Source: UKL13-2 sp031414695
GTDB lineage: Bacteria > Pseudomonadota > Gammaproteobacteria > Burkholderiales > Usitatibacteraceae
Assembly (NCBI GenBank): GCA_031414695.1
Contig: JANNWG010000035.1
Span: forward strand, 1-64,000
Direction: 5' to 3'
Length of the DNA stretch: 64,000 nt
The notes under the pieces were generated by a model. The model worked only from the letters and a program-made list of their open reading frames with translations, did not search any database and was not told where the DNA came from. A program made the position numbers and the translations under genes. This document shows positions 53,993-63,000 of the stretch, one piece after another; the stretch's first letter is position 1; every line of letters starts with the position of its first letter.

Positions 53993-54481
53993 ATGACGAA
54001 ACATAAATTCTACTGGCTACGCTGGCTCATCATCAGCGTCATCGTCGTTGCCTTCGATCTATCCACCAAATATTATTTTGACTCGAATTTCCAATTCGGC
54101 GAAACGCGCGTCGTCACCTCATTTTTTAATTGGGTATTGGTTTATAACCCCGGCGCGGCGTTTTCATTTCTGGCGAACGCGGGCGGCTGGCAGCGTGAAT
54201 TTTTTATTGTCCTCACCACCATCATCACGACAGTTTTACTGTGGATGTTAAAAGGCCAGCATACGAATCGCTTTCTTGCAGTGGGCTTAACGCTTATTAT
54301 TGGTGGCGCGCTCGGCAATTTGTTTGATCGTGTTGTACATGGACACGTGATCGACTTTATTCAACTGCACGTTGGCGGATACTATTGGCCAGCATTTAAC
54401 ATTGCCGACTCGGCCATTTGCGTGGGTGCTGGCATGTTGATTGTGGATTCGTTTCGACATGGTGACGATAAAAAACCTTAG
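53993..54481 (+). CDS. lspA: Lipoprotein signal peptidase (SPase II)
   Basis: This 162-residue membrane aspartic peptidase removes signal peptides of diacylated lipoproteins. Four membrane segments are visible. The catalytic aspartates are expected in DRVVHGHVIDFI and in FNIADSAICVGAG, with GGALGNLFDR before them. The length is normal. Its stop codon TAG (54479-54481) is formed by the first bases of the family A repeat that follows, so the C-terminal end may have been set by insertion of that repeat. Confidence 0.96.
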   Translation: MTKHKFYWLRWLIISVIVVAFDLSTKYYFDSNFQFGETRVVTSFFNWVLVYNPGAAFSFLANAGGWQREFFIVLTTIITTVLLWMLKGQHTNRFLAVGLTLIIGGALGNLFDRVVHGHVIDFIQLHVGGYYWPAFNIADSAICVGAGMLIVDSFRHGDDKKP

Positions 54482-54660
54482 CCACAGACGGTCGTTGGGG
54501 TTTCGAAAAGCATGCTTTTCGCCAACGACCGCTATAAGCCCATGCAAGGGTTTATTGGCTTTGCAACGCAAACATGGATAAATACACATAAGATCGAAGG
54601 CAACTGGGTAAAATCTAAGGTGAGTTTTTATCCGTTTTCATCTGTGTTTATCTGTGGCAA
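54479..54660. repeat. Family A copy 3, interrupted by an inner hairpin
   Basis: The outer ends TAGCCACAGA and ATCTGTGGC, with the right arm TTTTCATCTGTGTTTATCTGTGGC, match family A. The left arm is broken after GCCACAGA by an inner palindrome (CGGTCGTTGG...CCAACGACCG, 54489-54531, with a central AAAAGCATGCTTTT dyad). The left arm then resumes as GGATAAATACACATAAG near 54573. It lies between lspA and ispH. Confidence 0.75.
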
Positions 54661-54682
54661 AAACATAAACCCTAATATCGAC

Positions 54683-54736
54683 AGATACCTTCGAGCAATA
54701 TTGCTTCAAACTGCCCGCTAAATAACGAGTTTGATA
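54683..54736. repeat. Dispersed nested-palindrome repeat, family E copy 5
   Basis: TACCTTCGAGCAATATTGCTTCAAACTGCCCGCTAAATAACGAG follows the family order, with the best-preserved core, AGCAATATTGCT (a perfect 12-base palindrome). The left CGGGC arm is missing here. It ends 1 base before the ispH start codon and so would be part of its leader. Confidence 0.65.
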
Positions 54737-54737
54737 T

Positions 54738-55721
54738 ATGACTATAATGACTGAACAAGCTGAAATGGATGTTCTTCTCGCTAATCCGCGTGGCTTTTGC
54801 GCGGGGGTAGATCGTGCGATTGAAATCGTTGAGCGCGCCTTAACGCTACACGGCGCGCCGATTTACGTGCGCCATGAAATTGTCCACAACAAATTTGTCG
54901 TCGATGATTTACGCGCCAAAGGTGCGGTATTTATTGAAGATTTAGCCGAAGTACCCGCTGACGCCACGCTCATTTTTAGCGCACACGGCGTCTCAAAAGC
55001 GATACGACTTGAGGCGCAACAACGCGGCTTTCACGTGTTTGACGCCACTTGTCCATTGGTGAAAAAAGTCCATATCGAAGTCTTAAAAAAACGTAACGAA
55101 GGCTTTGAAATCGTCATGATCGGCCACGAAGGTCATCCCGAAGTCGAAGGTACGCTGGGACAATCTGCGACAGGCATGTACCTCGTCGAGTCGGTTGAGG
55201 ACGTTGCCAAACTCAATATTGCGCACCCTGAAAAACTCACCTATGTAAGCCAAACGACACTGTCGGTGGATGACACCACTAAGGTAATTGATGCACTCAA
55301 AGCGCGCTTTCCGCTTATTGTCGGACCGAAACATGACGATATCTGCTACGCCACACAAAACCGTCAAGACGCAGTGAAATTTATGGCGCCCCAAGTTGAG
55401 GTGGTCATTGTGGTCGGTTCTCGCACCAGCTCCAACACCAATCGCCTACGCGAATTAGCCGAGCTTCTCGGTTGTGAAACCCACCAAGTCGATAGCGCTG
55501 AAGAATTAAAAATCGAATGGGTTGAAGGCAGAACGCGCATCGGCGTGACATCTGGCGCATCGGCGCCTGAGGTGTTGGTACGCGACGTGATTGCCAAACT
55601 TAAAACACTCGGCGCCAAGAGTGTCCGCGAGTTAGACGGCATACAAGAGACGATTACATTTCCGTTGCCGAAGGGGCTGAGTCGGCAACCCCCCATGTTG
55701 CCCGCATCACATACCAGCTAA
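54738..55721 (+). CDS. ispH: 4-hydroxy-3-methylbut-2-enyl diphosphate reductase
   Basis: This 327-residue enzyme makes the last step of the MEP isoprenoid pathway (HMBPP to IPP and DMAPP) with a [4Fe-4S] cluster. The three cluster cysteines are in RGFCAGVDRA (Cys21), FDATCPLVKK (about 105) and DDICYATQNRQD (about 203). SAHGVSKAIR and GHEGHPEVEGTLGQ are also typical. Start ATG 54738 is followed three codons later by another ATG. It follows lspA directly, without the FKBP-type gene (fkpB) often found between them. Confidence 0.97.
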   Translation: MTIMTEQAEMDVLLANPRGFCAGVDRAIEIVERALTLHGAPIYVRHEIVHNKFVVDDLRAKGAVFIEDLAEVPADATLIFSAHGVSKAIRLEAQQRGFHVFDATCPLVKKVHIEVLKKRNEGFEIVMIGHEGHPEVEGTLGQSATGMYLVESVEDVAKLNIAHPEKLTYVSQTTLSVDDTTKVIDALKARFPLIVGPKHDDICYATQNRQDAVKFMAPQVEVVIVVGSRTSSNTNRLRELAELLGCETHQVDSAEELKIEWVEGRTRIGVTSGASAPEVLVRDVIAKLKTLGAKSVRELDGIQETITFPLPKGLSRQPPMLPASHTS

Positions 55722-55761
55722 AAAGTAGCTGCCTTACTAACAACACAGAAAAGGGAAGCAT

Positions 55762-56271
55762 ATGATATCCACGCGCCTATTTTTTTTAGCAGGCCTACTT
55801 TTCCCTTTTGCTATTTGCGCCCAAACACCTAATGCGCCCGCGAAAAAAGTAAATAGTCCTGAGAAAAAACAGTTAACGCCAGCAGAGCCTAAGCTGGGAC
55901 CTGCAAAGATTTTGTCTAAAGCAGGTCTTTGGGAAACCACCATTACTACGGAATACAGCAATGGCTCTACTGGTAACGGCAGTATGGCGGCTTGTATTTT
56001 GCCAAGAGACTTGCGCGCACCTGAGACAATTATTCCGGTTTATTCAGAAGTCGGTATGGCATGCCGAGTTGAAGGATTTAAGCTAACAAACGCGACGGCG
56101 ACTTGGCAAATTACGTGTCAAGGTCCGAAGGGAAGCTCAATTAAAGGCAAGGGCTCGTTGGTATTTTCGAGCACCACCTATAAAGGTAGTGTGAATCTAG
56201 AAAAAACAACCCCAACCGCGAATACCGTTCTACAGCAAAAAATTGAGGCAAAGTATGTAGAGCCTTGCTAA
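55762..56271 (+). CDS. DUF3617-family secreted protein
   Basis: This 169-residue protein has a signal peptide (about 1-20, ending PFAICAQ), then a Pro/Lys-rich stretch. The domain that follows starts KAGLWETTITTEYSNGSTGNGSMAACI, with paired cysteines and TATWQITCQGPKGSSIKGKGSLVFSSTTYKG, characteristic of the DUF3617 family (GLWE...C...C.W...C). Members are exported and of unknown function. It starts with ATG preceded by AAGGGAAG. It converges with the TonB-like gene, whose stop lies 3 bases away. Confidence 0.85.
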   Translation: MISTRLFFLAGLLFPFAICAQTPNAPAKKVNSPEKKQLTPAEPKLGPAKILSKAGLWETTITTEYSNGSTGNGSMAACILPRDLRAPETIIPVYSEVGMACRVEGFKLTNATATWQITCQGPKGSSIKGKGSLVFSSTTYKGSVNLEKTTPTANTVLQQKIEAKYVEPC

Positions 56272-56273
56272 AT

Positions 56274-57002
56274 TTAATTTAGCCTACCATTCACCATACC
56301 GCCACGATTGAATGGTGTAAAACTCATCTCCACAAGTAGCTGGCTTTTGACCGGAATGCCAAGTATCTTGCCTGGCGAAAAGATGGTTTTCTGAAAAGCC
56401 TCTTGCGCGGCGTTATCAAATAATCCGCTTGGAAATGACCGCACGATTCTCGTTTCATCAACTAGACCAAATTCGTTGATGAGCACCCTGACAACAACGG
56501 TGCCTTCTTGATAATTATCATTCGCGGGGTATTGCGGCGTGATCTCCGTTAGTGCTTGCGGCGGCACATCCAGCGACGATTTTAGATGGTAGTCACTCAA
56601 TACCACCGCTAGTGCGCGGGTGGTAGGCGCAGATTGGAGGCTGGGTAATGTCGATATGGCAGGTGAAATGACTTGCTCAGCCAGCTTGGAGGTCATTTGA
56701 TTCTGTATCGGCTCAGCAGGCAATTGACTCGATGATTTAGTCAATACCGCCTGATAGCTCGGACGCTCTTGAACTTCGGTGAAATGCTTACTGGAATCAC
56801 GCGTTAGATTGAATGCAACGTTGCCTATTAAAAGTGCTGCGTGAAGTATGATTGAAACTGATATCGCGCTAACCATACTAGGCGAAAGCCGTGAAAGCGT
56901 AGTGGCTTTCACGGCCTTGAGTTTATGTAGCGTATTTTGCAGCTCGGATGGCAATGCTTTCCTTAGGGGAACAATTGACGCATGAGACATGGTATTCAAC
57001 AT
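56274..57002 (-). CDS. TonB-like C-terminal domain protein
   Basis: This 242-residue protein has one membrane span (about 44-65, SAISVSIILHAALLIGNVAF), a flexible periplasmic middle and a C-terminal TonB-type domain (about 150-238: PPQALTEITPQYPANDNYQEGTVVVRVLINEFG, then IVRSFPSGLFDNAAQEAFQ). The middle lacks the long Pro/Lys-rich spacer of classical TonB. It begins 8 bases after the PilY1-like gene, so it belongs to the same transcript and probably acts in pilus or envelope assembly rather than in iron uptake; no exbB or exbD is near. The role is inferred. Confidence 0.8.
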   Translation of the reverse strand: MLNTMSHASIVPLRKALPSELQNTLHKLKAVKATTLSRLSPSMVSAISVSIILHAALLIGNVAFNLTRDSSKHFTEVQERPSYQAVLTKSSSQLPAEPIQNQMTSKLAEQVISPAISTLPSLQSAPTTRALAVVLSDYHLKSSLDVPPQALTEITPQYPANDNYQEGTVVVRVLINEFGLVDETRIVRSFPSGLFDNAAQEAFQKTIFSPGKILGIPVKSQLLVEMSFTPFNRGGMVNGRLN

Positions 57003-57010
57003 ACATCACG

Positions 57011-60000
57011 TTATTGTGTAATCTCACGCCAGCTGATGCGTTTGCCAACGGGTGGGCTAATAGCAACTGGCGGTGTAATGGCCAAACGATTGCCCAGTGC
57101 ATCCGTTACAAACCCTCGTACGGTACCATCGGGCACTTGGAAAAAGTTAAAGCCAGTCGTTAAGCCTGGAGACCCACTGGTGGGTTGCAAACGCTGTGAG
57201 ATAGTGTTTGGAGTGCTTGCACTACCGCTTGGAATAGCAAGACCCGTCGCAAAATTAACAGAATTAAGCCAGCTATAGCCGCCGATGTTACAAGCGGTAC
57301 CTTGCGGTACGTTACTAGCTGCCACCAAGGTACCCAATTGCAGACGTAGATCAATGTTTACGCGTTCACCTGAATCCGGCAAATCAATTAACCATCCTTT
57401 AGTGCCGGCACACTGTAGAGTTGTACCAGTACAAGCGCCTGCTCGAGTTGCCGTTGCGCCAGAGCCAGTTTGTGTAAGTGAGATTGGACTTAAGACTGCT
57501 CTATTGTCCAGGTACAAAACGGAGCCATCAGCAGGAATGGTATCAATAATGCCGTAAATGGATTGCCTACTGGTGTCAGTCAAGTCAGTCGTTCCCAGCA
57601 ATTTTCCGGTACCAATCAGTACAATCGTCTTGCCTTCTACTTCGCCCAACTCAGGACGTGTTGTGATCGGTTGTGGATTACCCGAGCTGTCTTTTAATTG
57701 CGTCACCAATGTGGCTTCTAAACCAGCCGGAAGTATTGTGCCGTTAACGTCAAAACGCCAAACATTGCCGAGTAAATCGCCGCCGTAAACGCGCAGTGTC
57801 GTATTGTTGACTCTGGTGTTATCGACGAAATTAGAAATACGGCTTAAACCGCTTGGCGATGCAGCGGTGCCAACCGTAGTGGAAATCTTACCGTCTGTAA
57901 TAATTTTTCCGGTAAACGCATCTAAGATGTACAGATAACCAATACCATCGCCGACTTTAGCGGGCGAATTGACGTTGTTATAGCCTGATGTCACCATCAC
58001 TACCCAGGTGCCGTTCGCCAATTTTGTGAGTACTGGTGTGCCGTAGGTTAGCCCTAGATGACAATCTGCACCCGCAGTTGCAGTTGTGCCAGCGTAGCAA
58101 GTGTCGCTCCACTTGAATTCCCATAGCACTTTAGGGGTATCAGGCGCCGTAATATCAACCGCGTAGTAGCCACGACCACCTGCATTTAAGCCCGCAATCA
58201 AGATGGTTTTCCATGCACTGTTAGGATTGTCATACGCATCGCCAATGGTTGGTGAACCATCCACGGAGTATTGGAAATTACCACCGAAATTATTATCGGC
58301 TAACTTATACAAGTTAGGTAATACCGCCGTTGGAATGAGGCCCCACGCTTCCTTACCCGCTAGCGGATCGGTTGCGCTTTCACCCGCATAAAATGCGTGC
58401 AACATGCCGTCGTTGGCGGGCACATAGAGCATTGGTATACGGCTAGCCACAGAGGTTTTGTACGCTGAATATCCTGCATCTTGGTACAACGCATCTAGTA
58501 CCTTAATGTAAGCAGGCTGCGCATTGATCGTTGCGCCTAGAACGCTCTCGCGACGACGATACAGCTTATTGAGATTATTGGCTTCAAAGCCTTCAAAACC
58601 ACGTTGCCCACGCAAGAAATTAACTAAATTAGCGCCAGCAGCGGGCGTGCGTTGATCAACAGAGGCAGATAAACCGTCTGTCATCGCGGAATAGTGGCTA
58701 AAGCTTGCAACCTTGCTGGCATCAAAGTTTGCTTGCTCAGATGCATTAAGCCCGGTATCTGCAGTACCCGTTGGCAAACCAGAAGCGTCGCAGGCTTTTG
58801 TGTTCCAGCTAAAGTTCACGCGGTTGTTGGTAGCACCTGGACGTACTAGATAAATTTTACGATCATCGCATTGCGCACGCACCTTAGCATCAAGCAATGC
58901 TTGCGCTGACCATGCAACAGTGGTGCTTGGTATAGCGGTATTGATATCAAGCTCACGTGCTTCTAATTCGCCAGTCCAGCGCTGCGTGACGTAATTAGAG
59001 AAGTACGCAAAATTACTTGCCCCTTGTATGAGTCTTGATGCCGACGCACCTGCCGCCGCACCTGCACCGCGTCGATCATTGATGGCGAATAGTGCTGCCG
59101 ACAATCCAGAAATCACTGACTGTGGGTTATCGGCACTAAAGTATTGACCGCGTCCGTTTACGGCAGCGTGCCAGAAATCATCAATTGTTGCTGGTGCTTC
59201 GCTGAGTGGGTTGTCACCCGCATCAGGTGGAATCGGCCACTGCTTCACATCATTACGAATGTCGGCGAAATCGCCAGTGCTGGCGCTTTTATAGTTGGTG
59301 TCATAAACACGTACACCGGTTACACCTAATCCAATAGCAAACGTCGTCATGTGCTGCCAGATAGCGCCGTCATCCTCTGCGCCTGTTCCAGTTGCGGGGA
59401 CGTTATCTTCTGCAATTGAGCCGGTGCCAGGGCGCAAATCATTGACATAGTAATACTGTGCAACGTCGGCCAATGTATTCGCTTTGCCGCCAAAGGTGCC
59501 ACTGGTCACCGTACAAGGCCATGCAACACAAGGAGCAGGTGGTGCTGGCAGCAGTGGACGTCCATCATCGCCAGGGCGACCTGACACACCAGCGGCTGGT
59601 AGCGCCGGTAATTGTGGGTCAGCTGTCGCGGCATTGTTGGCAAAACAGGTAGCCTCCATGTTTGCATAACCAGTTGGGCCAGACAGCACTGCGGGCGTGA
59701 CAAAGACTTGGGTGCCGTTACTAAATTGTTGCGTCAATACCGATGTAGAGGTGCGATATTGGCGGCGCTGACCTGGTGCTGCCGTGCAGGTCGTTGTGGT
59801 AAAGCTATTTCCAGCATTCTCGGCTTCTGATGCGTTACCTGCACCGGGGCAAGTGGCGGTTGGATTTGCACCGTTATTTGAGGTAACGGGTGTACATATC
59901 GTTTGTGTCCAAGAATTGCCAGATGTTGCAGCAATCGATGCTGCACACGTGGATGCCTGCACAAAAGAAGGGCCGGTGTCATTGCGCGTGCAAGTGGTGG

Positions 60001-63000
60001 TGGTGAACGCGTTAGCAGATGATTGTACTTCGCTGACACAGGTGCCATCTTGAACTGCAACGGCAGCTGGCGCGATGCGGGTGCAAGTGGTACGAATATG
60101 GCTAGGCGGACCGCTATTTGTTGTGCCCACTGTACATGGCGCAGTTGGTGTCGTTGGGCTAGTGACGGTATTGCATACGCGTCTGAGGAACGGTGTTGAC
60201 GTACCAGGATTGCTTACGCAAGTAGACGAGAACTCTGGAGGCGGTGTTATCGTGTTGCAAGCGGTGGTGACAATGAATGGGGATGTGGTTCCACCACCAA
60301 CGGTACAGCTACCAAATGCAACGGCAACATCTGTGGTGGTAACAGGGTTACACGCAGTTGTAATGACAAACGAGCCAAGGTTTTGACCGACGGTGCAGGT
60401 GCCCTGCGCAACTGGGTTGTTCGTCACAACCACAGGTGCGGGACAACTCGTCAGAATGTGGGTTGGCGCACCACTAGTGGCGACAACACAGGCTGCAAGA
60501 ATTGGCACGTTTGGGTTATTAATAGGTGTGCTGCAGGTAGTAATGACATGTAATGGCGCGCCTGTTGTGGCAGGTGCACAAGCTGGCACAATGGTATTAG
60601 TCACAATTGGCGCCGGGCAGCTGACAATCGCGGTGAAGTTATTGCCAGCAATTGCCGCTGTCGTCGCGCATGTAGCCGGTAAAAACACGCCTAGCAATGG
60701 TGGTGTCGCGTTACATGTGGCGTTGTAGGGTGGCATAGCCGCTGGGAAGGAGGTTACCGCCCCAGCAACACAAGGTGCGGTAGGGAAATTGGTACCAAGG
60801 ACAACAGGCGTGCAAGTAATGGCTGGTGGACCTGCCGCTGGTACACAAGTTGTTACGGTGGTAGTGGTGCCAGCAATTGGCATGCAAACAGTCTCAACAA
60901 AAAGTGGTCCAACCGGCGCAATTGGCGTACAGGCGGCGACAACGACAGGTGGTGTTGTGATGTTACCAGGGCAAGTAATCCGTCGATATGCAGGGCCACC
61001 ACCATTGACCGCCACACAGTTAGTCCCAATAAACTCTGTGGTTACCGACTGCGCTGGGCAGGATGTGATGATCACGAAGCTACCCAAATTAGTGCCGGTA
61101 GCACAAGTTGCATTTACTGGTACGTTTGAGGCAGTGATTGGCGCTGGACAAGTGGGTGTTCTAACCCATGTAGGGGAAACGCCAAGGCTACCTGCCGTAC
61201 AGCTAGCGACTGGCACATTTGAAGCGGTTGTAGGTGTTGGGCAACTACGGCGAATCCAATTCGGTGCAGTACCCGCACCAGTTGCCACACAGGCAACGCC
61301 AATTGCAACATTGCTGGTGTTTTGAATGTCTGAACACGCGGAGCGATGGAAAGGGCTCGATGCTGCTGTCGTTGTGCCGACGGGCATACAGCTTGCCACT
61401 GGCGCAGTCGCGGTAATCGTCACGGTACTGCACGAGGTTTGTGTGTAATTAGGCGATAATCCAGCACTTGGGGTACAGGTTCCGCTAATGGGCAACGCAT
61501 TTTCCGTAAATACTGTTCCTGGGCAAGATGTGGTGATGAAGCTATTTGCCATCGATTCAGCAGCGGCCACACAGGCGCTTGGGATAAATGTTGTTGCACC
61601 AACAGATGTGCAGGTGGTGCTGGTGAAGCTATTGGCCATCGTCGCCGCAATATTCGCCGGACAGCTAGCCGCGGCGATTGGGATGTTGTTTTCATTGATA
61701 GGCGTCGTACAGGCAATGCGGAGGAATGTAGGGCTAGTCGGTGCCTGCGCTGCACAGGTTAATACTGCCTCTGCACTGACCGTGGTGGTAGCGCAGTCAC
61801 GTTGAAACCAGCTATTGCCAGAGGCAGCGGTTTGCGGTGTACAGGAGGCCACTAGCGTGGGCATGGTACTCGCCACACTGCAAGCGGTGGTCGTGAAATC
61901 TGGTGAGCCAGCTGTTCCTACCGTACAAGTGCCCGCCTGTACAAAATCAACAACGGGCGCTAATGGCGCGCATGTTGAAACGATGTGGTTTGGTGCACCT
62001 GAGCTACCCGCGGTGCACGTAGCGACAAACGTTGGCGGTGTTGTGGTGGTACTGCAAGTAAAGCCAGTGGCAGGGCAGGATGCAACAGGTGCAGTCAACT
62101 CTGTCAAATTATTGCGCGCGTTAATTTGCGTGGTGCTACGGCGCACTTGGTTGCGTGTACGCGTAGTTTGTGCGGTACTTTCGCGTACTTGCGTACGTGT
62201 TTCAAAATTTTGCAGCCGGCTACGGGTTTTGCCTGAGGTTGTTTGACGTAGCTGAAAAATCGTGCGATCAACGCGCGTCACACCAAGCTGCTGCTGTATT
62301 ACGGACTCCGTCACAATTTGCGTGTTGGCGAGATTTTGTGTGGTGTTGGCAAGTCTAACGGTCACCGTTTGTTGGCGCTGAATTGTGCTCCGATTAAAGC
62401 TTGATGCGACGCCGCGGGTGAAGTTGGTGCGGGTCTCTGTAAATTGCTGGGTGACCGCAGGGTTTTGTGTGGTGGTGGCGCGATTTTGGATGGTCGTTTG
62501 CAAATTTTGCTGGGTGCTGCGACGTTCCTGAAAAGTACTTTTTAGCTGCGTTGTGTCAGTTTGGGTGGTTTGTTGTGTAAACGTTGTGAATTGCTCTGTG
62601 GCGCGGCGTTGTTGTCTGGTCTCTTTGCTGACCTGAGATCGTGTCCAAAGGAAAAAAGGGCTCGCACAGGGTTCATTGCGGAAATCATTGGTTTTATCGG
62701 TAATCACATCAGTTCTATTACCACCGCTGTCCCAAATAGGGCGCGGCGCGCAATTGGTGCCGCCTTTTTCGCATGGCAAGTAAACGATCGGGCTAGACGC
62801 GCTGACGGAGTTAGCCAGCAAGCCATCCTGCTGCCCAACTTGGCTGACGCCGTCCAGCGCAATGGCGCCTGATCCTGGATTCGTCTCTGCGCTGGTATTC
62901 CAATAACCGTCCGTGGTCATAATCGTAAAATTTTGCTGGCACGAATATTGGACGGGATCGCCAGTCATTTGGGTGTTGATAAAATCTTGCTTGCCCGCGT

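Noticed and set aside
54683..54736. Family E copies as promoters (TTGAAA-like and TATAAT-like ends)
   Set aside because: The spacing between the boxes is about 22 bases, and the copies have one fixed orientation while neighbouring genes run both ways.
60789..61325. 178-residue plus-strand open frame opposite pilY1, and several similar ones nearby
   Set aside because: They are by-products of the Thr/Ala/Cys repeats on the other strand, with no start signals or protein-like composition.
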